64,000 bases of DNA. Origin: an uncultured Clostridia bacterium. Its GTDB lineage: Bacteria; Bacillota; Clostridia; Christensenellales; Aristaeellaceae. This document shows positions 33,809 through 42,268 of this stretch, piece after piece. The DNA is taken from assembly GCA_934647165.1 (NCBI GenBank), contig CAKUFA010000009.1, positions 13,270 through 77,269 of the forward strand, in the 5' to 3' direction. The notes under the pieces were generated by a model. It saw only the letters and a program-made list of their open reading frames with translations, was not told where the DNA came from and ran no database searches. Positions within the stretch are counted from its first letter, which is position 1. The number at the start of each line of letters is the position of its first letter. A program made the position numbers and the translations under genes.

Positions 33809-33879
33809 TTGATTTTAGCAAACAAGTATGATAAAATCAAATGATAAAAATTGATAACATGATAAATGCACTTTATAAA
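33809..33879. promoter_or_regulatory. Divergent promoters and inverted repeat between antiporter and LysR genes
   Basis: Antiporter promoter on the minus strand: TTGATT (33840-33835), 17 bases, TAAAAT (33817-33812). These hexamers lie within a perfect 9-bp inverted repeat TTGATTTTA-N14-TAAAATCAA (33809-33840), a likely LysR site. Regulator promoter: TTGATA (33851-33856), 17 bases, TATAAA (33874-33879). TGATAA is repeated four times in 33829-33866. A further palindrome CTCAAG-TGC-CTTGAG (33785-33799) lies in the antiporter leader. Confidence 0.65.
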
Positions 33880-33899
33880 TAGTAAGAAAGGTGAGAATA

Positions 33900-34790
33900 A
33901 TGACCTTTACAGATCCAAGGCTGATAACGCTCCTTTGCGTGGTGAAGGAGGGCGGATATACCGCTGCTGCACGGACATTGGCGCTTTCGCAGCCGGCGGT
34001 GAGTTATCATATTCGCGGTTTGGAACAGGAACTATCCATTAAAATTTTTTATCATAATACAAAAAAACTTATCCTTACACCAGAGGGCAAGATATTGGTA
34101 AAATATGCCACAAGATTGCAGAACATCAGCGAAAACGCCATGCGTGCACTTTCGGAAAGCCGCGGCCAGCTTCGGCATTTCACGGTTGGCGTTACGCCGA
34201 CATGCGGCGAGACACTGATTGGACGGGTGTTTACGGCTTACAGCAGCGCACATCCGCATACCAACATCAGCCTTGTGACAGGAACGCTGGAACAGTTGTG
34301 CGATCAACTGACAAGCTATGAGCTGGATTTGGCCATTGTGGAAGGGTCGGTTTCGCCAAAGCATTGCCATGCGGAGCTGCTGGATATGGATTATTTGTGT
34401 GTTGTGATGTCGCCGAAACACCGCCTGGCGCATCACAGCGCGATAACGCTGGAAGAGCTGAAACAGGAAAGTCTCATCCTGCGGCGCGAGGAAGCGGGAA
34501 CCCGCCGGTTATTTGAAAGCGCCTTGACCGGTCACCTGGAGGATATTCGCAATTTTGATGTGCGCCTGGAGATGGACAGCATTACTGCCATCAAGGAATT
34601 GGTGGCGGATCAGCTGGGGGTAACGGTTATGGCGCACAGTGCCTGCCGCGAGGAAACGGCTGCCGGCAAGCTGGTGGCCGTTCCCATTGAGGGTATGCGC
34701 ATGATTCGGGAAATCAACATTCTCTGCCAGGATGACTTTGACCATCCGGAAGTGCTGGAGGAAATTCGGAAAATATACGCGTCTTTGTAA
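33900..34790 (+). CDS. LysR-family transcriptional regulator
   Basis: 296 residues from the ATG at 33900 (AAAGGTGAG site); a GTG at 33891 lies inside that site. N-terminal helix-turn-helix (about 5-62: GGYTAAARTLALSQPAVSYHI) and a periplasmic-binding-protein-like effector domain (about 90-293). Divergent from the antiporter over an inverted repeat covering the antiporter promoter, so probably its regulator. The effector is unknown; ions or pH-related metabolites are conceivable. Confidence 0.92.
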   Translation: MTFTDPRLITLLCVVKEGGYTAAARTLALSQPAVSYHIRGLEQELSIKIFYHNTKKLILTPEGKILVKYATRLQNISENAMRALSESRGQLRHFTVGVTPTCGETLIGRVFTAYSSAHPHTNISLVTGTLEQLCDQLTSYELDLAIVEGSVSPKHCHAELLDMDYLCVVMSPKHRLAHHSAITLEELKQESLILRREEAGTRRLFESALTGHLEDIRNFDVRLEMDSITAIKELVADQLGVTVMAHSACREETAAGKLVAVPIEGMRMIREINILCQDDFDHPEVLEEIRKIYASL

Positions 34791-34832
34791 AACAATCCCC
34801 TTCCTGATGAGACAGGAAGGGGATTGTTTTTT
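34790..34832. terminator. Bidirectional terminator between lysR and brnQ
   Basis: AAACAATCCCCTTCCTG (34790-34806) pairs with CAGGAAGGGGATTGTTT (34813-34829), 17 bp, with T-runs on both strands. It even overlaps the brnQ stop codon. Confidence 0.93.
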
Positions 34833-36189
34833 ATGCTGCTTGCTGCTTGCGCGTGCGGCCGAAGTGCACTGCCAGGCCGATGAGAAGGCCAATCAGTGCC
34901 GGGCAAACCCAACCAAGACCGAGATCTGACAAGGGAAGGAAGTTGCCGATTGCAGTGATGAAACCATTCAGATGCAGGGTTTCGCGTACATTTGCGGGCA
35001 GCGAGAAAAGCAGGTCATAGACCGCCGAGATGAGGGTGAAGGCGATCGTCCAGGCATACACGGCACGGTCGTTGTGGAAATAACGGCCAAACAGCGCCAA
35101 TAGAATCAACACCATGGCCAGCGGATACAGGAACATGAGCACCGGAGCAGAGTAGCTGGTGATGCTGCTCAGTCCCACTGTTGCGATGAGGAAGGAAACC
35201 ACCGTGAAGAGAATGGCCCACAGGCGATAGCTGGGTCCTTTTGGGAAAATGGCCTTGAATGCCTCCGAACAGCTGGTGATGAGACCCACGGCAGTCTTCA
35301 GGCAGGCGAGGGTTACGGTTGCAGCCAGCACCCAGTAGCCCCAATCGCCCAGTTGGTGCTTGGCGATCTCCGCCAGCGCGATACCGCCGTTTTCACTGAC
35401 AGCAAGATAGCTGCGGCTTTTGTCGCCCATGAAAGCAACCGCCACATAAATGAGCCCCATAAACAGGCAGCTGAAGATGCCTGAACGGACGGTCGCACCG
35501 GCAACGGCTCCGGGCTCCTGCACACCGAGATCACGGATGACCTGCACTACCACAATGCCGAAGGCAAGTCCAGCCAGCGCGTCCATGGTGTTGTAGCCCT
35601 CCAGGAAACCACTGAACAGGGGCTGTGCGGCGTAGTTGCCCTCAGGCGCAATTTCCGCAATGGGCAAGCCGGGGGCAAAAAGCGACACAAAAACCAGAAT
35701 GCCAAGGAATACCAGGAACACAGGCGTGAGAATTTTGCCCACCCACATGAGAATTTTGCCGGGCTTAAGCGACAAAGCCAGCGCCGCGGCAAAAAAGCAC
35801 AGCGAGAACAGCCACGACGCGGCATTGCCGCTGTCGGGCGGCAGCAGGTGTTCCACACCTACCGTGAAGGACGTGGCAGCACAGCGGGGAATAGCGAAAA
35901 ATGGGCCAATGGTGAGATACAGCAGGCAAGTGAAAAACATGCCATAGGGTTTGCCGACCTTGCAGCTGAGCTGATACAGCCCTTCGCTGCGGCTGCTGCC
36001 CAGCGCGGCTACCGCCAGCAGAGGAAGACCGACGGCGGTAATCAACAGCCCCACCATAGCCGGTCCAATGTTGCTGCCCGCCATCTGTCCCAGATGAACG
36101 GGGAAAATAAGGTTTCCTGCGCCAAAGAATAGACCGAAGAGCATAATGGCTACCGACATATACCCCTGCCAGGTCAGTTTCTTTTGCAT
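34831..36189 (-). CDS. brnQ: Branched-chain amino acid carrier BrnQ (LIVCS family)
   Basis: Membrane carrier importing leucine, isoleucine and valine with Na+ or H+. 452 residues with about 12 helices and the family's GLFFGAGNLIFPVHLGQ and GFLEGYNTMDALAGLAFG motifs. Started at the ATG at 36189 with AAGGAG upstream; the frame is open for another 67 codons without a site. About 250 AT-rich bases between this gene and spoIVB hold no gene I can support and presumably its promoter. Confidence 0.93.
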   Translation of the reverse strand: MQKKLTWQGYMSVAIMLFGLFFGAGNLIFPVHLGQMAGSNIGPAMVGLLITAVGLPLLAVAALGSSRSEGLYQLSCKVGKPYGMFFTCLLYLTIGPFFAIPRCAATSFTVGVEHLLPPDSGNAASWLFSLCFFAAALALSLKPGKILMWVGKILTPVFLVFLGILVFVSLFAPGLPIAEIAPEGNYAAQPLFSGFLEGYNTMDALAGLAFGIVVVQVIRDLGVQEPGAVAGATVRSGIFSCLFMGLIYVAVAFMGDKSRSYLAVSENGGIALAEIAKHQLGDWGYWVLAATVTLACLKTAVGLITSCSEAFKAIFPKGPSYRLWAILFTVVSFLIATVGLSSITSYSAPVLMFLYPLAMVLILLALFGRYFHNDRAVYAWTIAFTLISAVYDLLFSLPANVRETLHLNGFITAIGNFLPLSDLGLGWVCPALIGLLIGLAVHFGRTRKQQAA

Positions 36190-36437
36190 ACTCCATCGCT
36201 CCTTCCGTATAATGCCTTTTTGCTGCCCATGCGTGCAAAAAAGTGAATTTTGAACATTGTACAGGAAGAAAAGCAAATAGTCCATAGGGAAATGCGAAAA
36301 ACGGAAAATTTTCTTCTGAAACGACCATGAGGAATGCATACAAGTGAAAGATAAAAAGGAAAATCCTGCAAATTTGAAAGCGGGAACCATGGCGGGAAAG
36401 AAACAGCAGACCGATTTTTAATGATGAAAGGCAAGCG

Positions 36438-37706
36438 TCACTGTGCGGCTTGTTCCAGCATCCAGTCAATATACAACCCGTAACCCTGTGTCGGGTCGCT
36501 GACGAACACATGGGTTACTGCGCCGATGATGCGCCCATCCTGCAAAATAGGGCTGCCGCTCATTCCCTGCACGATACCGCCGGTTTTTGCCAATAGTGCG
36601 GGGTCTGTCACGCGGAGAATCATGCTCTTTGGCGCAGGAGAGGACTGATCGAACAGCCGGGTGATTTCCACCTCATAGGCGCGCACACCCTGACCATCCA
36701 CGGTGGAAAGGATGGCTGCCTTCCCTGTATGCACACTTCCGCGCAGGCCAATGGGCACGCCGTCAGGATACAGCGGGTTCACGCAGGGCGTATCCAATGT
36801 GCCGTAAATCCCCAGCGTGCTGTTTGTGCGAATGTCGCCCAACACCTGAGCCTGGCGCAGAAAGCTGCCCTTTAATTCCCCGGGCAGGCCACGTTTGCCC
36901 TTTTGCACGGCGACCACCTGCGCGGCAAGCACCTGTCCCTGTCCAACTGGCAGCACTTGCCCGGTGTCCCCGTCAGTGATGGCGTGCCCAAGCGCGCCAT
37001 AACGGCCCTTGGCCGGGTCGTAAAAGCTCAGCGTGCCGACGCCTGCGGTGGAATCCCGCACCCATGCGCCCATGCGCGCCGTGCCTGTCGCTGCATCCAG
37101 TGCGGGGGTCAGCGTTGCATGCAATAGCGTGCCGTTTCGGTCAAAGGCAATGGGCAGTGGTTGCGCGCCGCTTTGGGCAATCAATCGGGCAAGCTGCTGG
37201 GCGCTTGTCACATCCACGCCGTTCACTTGCCGCAGCACATCGCCTGGCTGAATGCCACTGGCCTTCGCAGGGGATGCACCGTCCGTATCCCCAAGCCCAA
37301 CCACCAGCACGCCGTTGAGCTGCATGGCAACGCCGACGGCCTGGCCGCCGGGAATCAGCCGGGTTTCCGGGCTTACATCCACCTCAACCCGCTTGATGGG
37401 CACCAGCCCAAATAGACTTAGCAGCAGCTCGGAGGTGCCGGAGGCTTCGCTGAGCAGCTCCACAGCGCCCTGGTTGCGCAGACGCTCATCCTGCGAGGCG
37501 TTTACGGCCAATTGTCCGGTCACAGGGGTCAGCGTCAGTGGTGCGCCGAGGGTCAGCGTGCGCATCTGCCCGGCGGTGAGCGACAGCCGTGCAGGGAATT
37601 GACGCAGCGTCTGCTGTGCAGGGGAAAACCAGGAAAGGCACAGCAGCAGGGCTGTCAGAAGCCCAACGGATTTTCGAAGCGTTGATGCGCCGCGCTGTTT
37701 TTTCAT
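36438..37706 (-). CDS. spoIVB: Stage IV sporulation protein B protease (S55)
   Basis: Serine protease that, in Bacillus, is secreted into the space between forespore and mother cell and signals pro-sigma-K activation. 422 residues from the ATG at 37706 (GGGAGG upstream; a TTG one codon earlier is possible). A signal anchor (LLTALLLCLSWF) is followed by a PDZ domain (about 110-195) and the S55 domain with the catalytic His in ALGHAITDG and the Ser in GMSGSPI (about 385). It is direct evidence that the organism belongs to an endospore-forming lineage. Confidence 0.93.
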   Translation of the reverse strand: MKKQRGASTLRKSVGLLTALLLCLSWFSPAQQTLRQFPARLSLTAGQMRTLTLGAPLTLTPVTGQLAVNASQDERLRNQGAVELLSEASGTSELLLSLFGLVPIKRVEVDVSPETRLIPGGQAVGVAMQLNGVLVVGLGDTDGASPAKASGIQPGDVLRQVNGVDVTSAQQLARLIAQSGAQPLPIAFDRNGTLLHATLTPALDAATGTARMGAWVRDSTAGVGTLSFYDPAKGRYGALGHAITDGDTGQVLPVGQGQVLAAQVVAVQKGKRGLPGELKGSFLRQAQVLGDIRTNSTLGIYGTLDTPCVNPLYPDGVPIGLRGSVHTGKAAILSTVDGQGVRAYEVEITRLFDQSSPAPKSMILRVTDPALLAKTGGIVQGMSGSPILQDGRIIGAVTHVFVSDPTQGYGLYIDWMLEQAAQ

Positions 37707-37946
37707 CAACGAAAGACCTCCCTTGATTCAGCCTGTTTCAAGCTTGCACAAAGGCGGCGCGCCGCATGCCGGAAAGATTTGGCGCTGGGACTGCGAATAT
37801 CATGGGAATTTGCAGAAAATGGGAATGCTTGCTGAGCAAAAGCGACGATTTTTCATTTTGCAGCCGATTCGCCGTTTCCTGTAGACGTTTTTGCGAAAGG
37901 TGTGCTATAATAAAGCGTTTCAGGGTTTTGTCAGCTAGGAGGAAAT

Positions 37947-40900
37947 ATGCGGCTCAAGAAACTGGAGTTATACGGTTTCAAGTCCTTTGCGCAAAGGACG
38001 GAGATCGTGTTTAACGAGGGCATCACGGGCATTGTGGGACCCAATGGCTCGGGCAAGAGCAACATTGGCGATGCAGTGCGGTGGGTGCTGGGGGAACAAA
38101 GCGCCAAGACGCTCCGCGGCGCCAACATGTCCGATGTGATTTTCAACGGCACGCAAAAGCGTAAGCCGCTGAGCTACTGCGAAGTGTCCCTGGTGTTTGA
38201 CAATGAGGATCGCGCGCTGCCAATGGATTTTGCCGAGGTGATGGTCACACGCCGCGTCTACCGCAACGGCGAGAGCGAGTACTATCTCAACCGTGCCGCC
38301 TGCCGCCTGAAGGATGTGATCGACCTTTTCCGCGACACGGGCATCGGCAAGGAAGGTTATTCCATTATCGGCCAGGGACGCATTGACGAAATCCTCTCCC
38401 GCCGGGGCGAGGATCGCCGGCAGGTGTTTGAGGAAGCGGCAGGCATTGTGAAATTCAAAGCGCGCAAGGAAGAGGCGGATAAGAAGCTTCAGCGTACGCT
38501 GGAAAACGCCGACCGCGTGGAAGATATCCTGGAGGAGCTGAGCCGGCAGCTTGCGCCACTGGAAGCGCAGGCCAAGGCCGCCAGAGAGTACATTGAGCTG
38601 TCCGGCGAATTGAAGGTGCTGGACATGAACCTGTTCCTGATTCGCTCAGACAAGGCGCAGGAGCGGCTTTCGGAGCTGGATGCGGAGCTGATGAACCTGC
38701 GCGCCCTGCTGGCTGACGCGGAATCTGCCCTTGCGGAAAAAACACGCAAGCGGGACGGCGTGCAGGCAGATATTGCGCAGCTGGAGGAAAAGCTCACTGG
38801 TGCGCGCGGCGCGCTGATGGATTGCGCCGAACAGGTGCATCAGGCACAAAATACCCTGGCGGGCCTTGTCAGCCGCAGGGAAACACGGCAGGAGAATACG
38901 GCCCGGTTGACCCAGGAACAGCATGAGGGCGAGGAACGGCTGCTGGAACTGGATAAGCTGTTTGCCCACAGCGCCGATGAAACGGAAACCCAGGACGCGT
39001 TGGTGGAAAAGGCGGAGCATGTGCTGGCAAAAGCCAAGGAAGAGGCTGATGCGGCGGACGCACAGGCAGCGCAGGCTGAGCAGGAGCTGGAAGCCCATAA
39101 GCAGGCCATCATGCAGGCGATGAACCGTCTATCTGCCGTGCAGAATGACCAGACTCGACTGACCACCATGCGCACGCAGATGGAGCAGCGGTTGGCGGAA
39201 ATCAGCCAATCGGGCGATGATCTGAGCCGGGAAGAAGCAAGGCTTGCGGAGGAAAGTCGCCTTGCCGCCCAGCGCCTGCAAAAAGAAATGGAGACGCAGA
39301 CTGCGCTTTCGGCGGCACTGCGGCAAAAGCAGGAGAGCTTCCGTGAAAAGGACGCAAAGGTTATTGCCATCCGCGCCCAGGTAGAACAACAAACCGCTGA
39401 AAACCAAAGCGCCCAGAGCAGACAGAAGCTGCTGGCGGAGATGACCCGGGAGATGGAGGGCTACAATCAGTCCGTTCGCCGGGCGGTGCAGTATGCCGCG
39501 CAGCGGCGGATGGCGGGCGTCAAGGGTGTGTTGACGCAGCTGATTTCCGTGCCGCAGAAATTTGAAACGGCCATTGACATGGCGCTTGGCGCGGCGCAGC
39601 AGAATATTGTGACCGACAATGAGGAAACGGCAAAGCAACTGATTGACTTCCTGCGGCAGAACCGTTTTGGCCGCGCTACGTTCCTGCCCATGTCCGCAGT
39701 GCGCTCCAAATTGCTGAGCGACCGGGAGCGGCAGGCGCTGCGGCTGCCTGGCTGCCTGGGTGTTGCCAGTGAACTGGTCTCCTGTGCGCCGGAATATCGC
39801 GGCATTGTGGAAAATTTGCTGGGGCGCACCGTGATTGCTGAGGATTTGGATAAGGGAATTGCCATCATGCGTGCGGGCGGGCATTCCTTCCGCCTGGTGA
39901 CGCTGGTAGGCGATGTGATGCACTCCGGTGGTTCCATGACGGGCGGCTCCACCCAGTCCCGCGCGGTTAATCTGTTGGGACGCGAGCGCGAATTGAAAGA
40001 ATTGGCCGAGATGCTGAACCGCGGGCAAAATCGCCTGGAGCAGCTGAAGAGCCAGTGGCAAAGTGCCCAAGGCGAGAAGGAGCAGCTGCGGCGTGAAGGC
40101 GAGGAAGCCCTGAATGCCCTGCACCAGCAGGAAATTGCTGTGGCGCGAGAACAGGAAAAGAGCGATAACGCAGCATTCGAGCTGGATAACCATCGTGCGC
40201 GCATGGCGCAGACGGAGCAGGCAAGCGTGCAGCTTCGGGAATCTATTGAGCAGATTGACCGGCAGCTGCATGAAATTGCCCAGCAGAGCGGGGAAGTGGA
40301 AACTGACCAGGCTGCCATGGAACAGAAGACCACACAGCTGCAGCAGCACCTTGCTGAAACGCGCGATGCGGCGGCAAAGGCAGGCGATAACCTGATGGTG
40401 CGCACCTTGCAGCTTTCCGACCTGAAGCATGAGCTGGACAGTCTGCAAAAGGATCGCGCCCGCTTTGAACAGGATCGCGAGCAGGCGCTGCGGGATCAGG
40501 AAAAGCGTGCCCAGCAGCTGCGGGAGATGGAGGAGCAGGATCGCCGCGACGCACAGGAAGCGGCCAGCGTATCCGCCCAGGTGGAAATCCGCAAGCTTGA
40601 CCAGCAGCGCCAGGAAGCGATCATTGCAGCCCTGGAAGAGAGGCGCAACCAGGCGCAGGCGCAGCTCAAAGAAGCACTAACCGATATGGAAAACCTGCAT
40701 GAGGCCTTCACACGGGACAGCGACCGCGTGCATCGCACGGAGCTGAACCGCGCCAAGGTGGAAAGCGATCTGAAGCAGATGCAGGATCGCATTTGGAACA
40801 CTTACGAGGTGACGTATGCCGGCGCAGAGGAGTTCCGCCAGGCGGAAGGTTTTGATCCGGTGAGCGCAGACCGCCGTGCGGCACAGCTGATGAGCCAGAT

Positions 40901-41513
40901 TCGTGCGCTGGGGCCGGTCAACGTCAACGCGGTGGAGGAATATGCCGACACGAAGGCCCGTTATGATGAACTGACGGGGCAGCAGCAGGATCTGAAGCAG
41001 GCCGAGAAAGATTTGCATGAGCTGATTGAACGCCTCCTGGAGCAGATGAAGGTTACCTTTGTGGAAAACTTCACCAAGCTGCAAGGGTATTTTGCTGAGA
41101 CGTTCACGCGGCTTTTCGGCGGCGGACATGCGGAGCTGACACTCATGGATCCCGATGATCCGCTTAACTGCGGCATTGAAGTCAACGCCCAGCCGCCGGG
41201 AAAGAAGCTTCAGCTGCTGTCGCTGCTTTCCGGCGGCGAGCGGGCGCTGACGGCTATCGCTATCCTCTTTGCCACGCTCAAGCTGAAGCCTACGCCGTTC
41301 TGTATCCTTGATGAAATTGAGGCTGCGCTGGATGATGCGAATATTGGCTATTTTGCCGATTATCTGGCGGAGTACAGCAAGGGGACGCAGTTTGTGGTGG
41401 TCACCCACCGTAAGGGCACTATGGAGCGCTGCAACGCCCTTTACGGCGTCGCTATGGAGGAGCAGGGCGTGAGCAAAATGGTCTCCGTCAGTTTGCAGGA
41501 TTATAAAGAATAA
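37947..41513 (+). CDS. smc: Chromosome segregation protein SMC
   Basis: Structural maintenance of chromosomes ATPase that condenses and segregates the nucleoid with ScpA/ScpB. 1188 residues: Walker A GPNGSGKSN (32-40), long coiled coils (about 170-505 and 680-1010), hinge near 510-660 with VKGVLTQLI and SGGSMTGGST, ABC signature LSGGERALTA near 1093, and Walker B FCILDEIEAALDD. AGGAGG precedes the ATG. A TATAAT (37906-37911) with a poor -35 lies upstream. spoIVB is divergent. No ftsY follows, unlike many Firmicutes. Confidence 0.97.
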   Translation: MRLKKLELYGFKSFAQRTEIVFNEGITGIVGPNGSGKSNIGDAVRWVLGEQSAKTLRGANMSDVIFNGTQKRKPLSYCEVSLVFDNEDRALPMDFAEVMVTRRVYRNGESEYYLNRAACRLKDVIDLFRDTGIGKEGYSIIGQGRIDEILSRRGEDRRQVFEEAAGIVKFKARKEEADKKLQRTLENADRVEDILEELSRQLAPLEAQAKAAREYIELSGELKVLDMNLFLIRSDKAQERLSELDAELMNLRALLADAESALAEKTRKRDGVQADIAQLEEKLTGARGALMDCAEQVHQAQNTLAGLVSRRETRQENTARLTQEQHEGEERLLELDKLFAHSADETETQDALVEKAEHVLAKAKEEADAADAQAAQAEQELEAHKQAIMQAMNRLSAVQNDQTRLTTMRTQMEQRLAEISQSGDDLSREEARLAEESRLAAQRLQKEMETQTALSAALRQKQESFREKDAKVIAIRAQVEQQTAENQSAQSRQKLLAEMTREMEGYNQSVRRAVQYAAQRRMAGVKGVLTQLISVPQKFETAIDMALGAAQQNIVTDNEETAKQLIDFLRQNRFGRATFLPMSAVRSKLLSDRERQALRLPGCLGVASELVSCAPEYRGIVENLLGRTVIAEDLDKGIAIMRAGGHSFRLVTLVGDVMHSGGSMTGGSTQSRAVNLLGRERELKELAEMLNRGQNRLEQLKSQWQSAQGEKEQLRREGEEALNALHQQEIAVAREQEKSDNAAFELDNHRARMAQTEQASVQLRESIEQIDRQLHEIAQQSGEVETDQAAMEQKTTQLQQHLAETRDAAAKAGDNLMVRTLQLSDLKHELDSLQKDRARFEQDREQALRDQEKRAQQLREMEEQDRRDAQEAASVSAQVEIRKLDQQRQEAIIAALEERRNQAQAQLKEALTDMENLHEAFTRDSDRVHRTELNRAKVESDLKQMQDRIWNTYEVTYAGAEEFRQAEGFDPVSADRRAAQLMSQIRALGPVNVNAVEEYADTKARYDELTGQQQDLKQAEKDLHELIERLLEQMKVTFVENFTKLQGYFAETFTRLFGGGHAELTLMDPDDPLNCGIEVNAQPPGKKLQLLSLLSGGERALTAIAILFATLKLKPTPFCILDEIEAALDDANIGYFADYLAEYSKGTQFVVVTHRKGTMERCNALYGVAMEEQGVSKMVSVSLQDYKE

Positions 41514-41546
41514 ACGACGCGTCAGGGATGCTGCTTTTTGCAGAAC

Positions 41547-41608
41547 AAAAGCGGACAAGCAAATGCCGATGGCCGTACAGGCCGTATCGCATTGCTTGTC
41601 CGCTTTCT
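41547..41608. terminator. Bidirectional terminator between smc and the small NrdD-tail gene
   Basis: AAAAGCGGACAAGCAA (41547-41562) pairs with TTGCTTGTCCGCTTT (41592-41606), with an inner GGCC/GGCC stem. A and T tails suit both convergent transcripts. Confidence 0.88.
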
Positions 41609-41641
41609 TTTGCTTGCAGGGGAAAAGGCTTCCCGCTTTGT

Positions 41642-41908
41642 TTACATGCCGTGTTTCACGCGGTCATGCTCCTCGGCACGCTTGGCGTTGTTGAAGCGGT
41701 CAAGCGTGCCCACCAGATAGCCGGTGATGCGGCGGATGCGCTGGAACGGCTGCGTGCCGAAATCATAAGACAGCTCCACATACTCGCCGTCTACCTTGAT
41801 ATCCATGCCAAAGGGTTCGCGGCCAAATTTGTTCTTTGCGCGCGCTACATAGGCGTTGATCTCTTCCTGCGGCAATTCGCCGCCAATCACATGCACATTG
41901 CAGGCCAT
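41642..41908 (-). CDS. Small protein with an NrdD glycyl-radical tail; candidate NrdD spare part
   Basis: 88 residues, AAAGGAG site before the ATG at 41908. Residues 54-88 match the last 35 residues of NrdD (739-773) at 33 positions, including RRITGYLVG, so Gly63 aligns with the NrdD radical Gly748. The two DNA copies differ at 14 synonymous sites among those 33 codons but at only two amino acids, showing old divergence under strong protein-level selection. The first ~53 residues (starting MACNVHVIGGELPQEEINAY) are not NrdD-like and lack its zinc cysteines. By analogy with GrcA/YfiD, which replaces an oxygen-cleaved pyruvate formate-lyase tail, it may rescue damaged NrdD. An NrdR-like box abuts its promoter. 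Confidence 0.85.
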   Translation of the reverse strand: MACNVHVIGGELPQEEINAYVARAKNKFGREPFGMDIKVDGEYVELSYDFGTQPFQRIRRITGYLVGTLDRFNNAKRAEEHDRVKHGM

Positions 41909-41939
41909 GAAAGCTCATCTCCTTTGCGTTGATGGGGTT

Positions 41940-41961
41940 ATTATACCACTATATCTTGTAG
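41940..41961 (-). promoter_or_regulatory. Extended -10 promoter with abutting NrdR-like box
   Basis: On the minus strand TGGTATAAT (41948-41940) is an extended -10, about 30 bases before the small NrdD-tail gene. The 16 bases directly upstream, CCACTATATCTTGTAG on the plus strand (41946-41961), closely fit the NrdR box (ACACTATATATAGTGT-like). Box and -10 touch, the same geometry as box 2 and the candidate -10 at nrdD. Confidence 0.7.
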
Positions 41962-41970
41962 ATGAAACGA

Positions 41971-42051
41971 CTATTGCAGAACTTTTTTTCGTGCCATGGA
42001 TTTTTTCCTGCGGGGAATGCGGAACAGCGTGAGCGGCGGATGCGGTGCCAT
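41971..42051 (-). CDS. Tiny ORF (26 codons), uncertain
   Basis: ATG at 42051 is preceded by AAAGGAGGTTTTCACGC, a full-strength ribosome binding site. The frame ends with TAG at 41971, just upstream of the NrdR-like promoter. The peptide is very basic (PRRKKSMARKKVLQ end). No promoter is clear. It could be a real small protein or a chance site. Apart from this and the two promoters, the 360 bases between 41908 and 42269 hold nothing I can support. Confidence 0.3.
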   Translation of the reverse strand: MAPHPPLTLFRIPRRKKSMARKKVLQ

Positions 42052-42195
42052 GCGTGAAAACCTCCTTTGATTTTGCGGATACAACCAGCATGTGCAAACG
42101 GAAGACGTTTTATCAACGTCCAATAAGGGAATACAGAATGGCCTATGGTTTTGCAGGCTTGTCAGCGTCCTTATAAAACCCGCGTGCCCGTCCCC

Positions 42196-42224
42196 TTGTC
42201 AAAAACCGTGATTGCTACTATAAT
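42196..42224 (+). promoter_or_regulatory. Promoter of the phosphoglucomutase gene
   Basis: TTGTCA (42196-42201), 17 bases, TATAAT (42219-42224), 44 bases before the ATG. Confidence 0.8.
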
Positions 42225-42268
42225 GGAGGCAGTGACTTTCGGCTTAACCGTAAAAGGAGGATTGCAAG

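Noticed and set aside
36190..36437. Branched-chain amino acid leader peptide or riboswitch before brnQ
   Set aside because: No ORF rich in Leu, Ile or Val codons with a ribosome binding site, and no terminator hairpin in the leader.
37766..38014. Small open frame spanning the smc start
   Set aside because: It overlaps the smc promoter and coding start, and has no ribosome binding site or motif.
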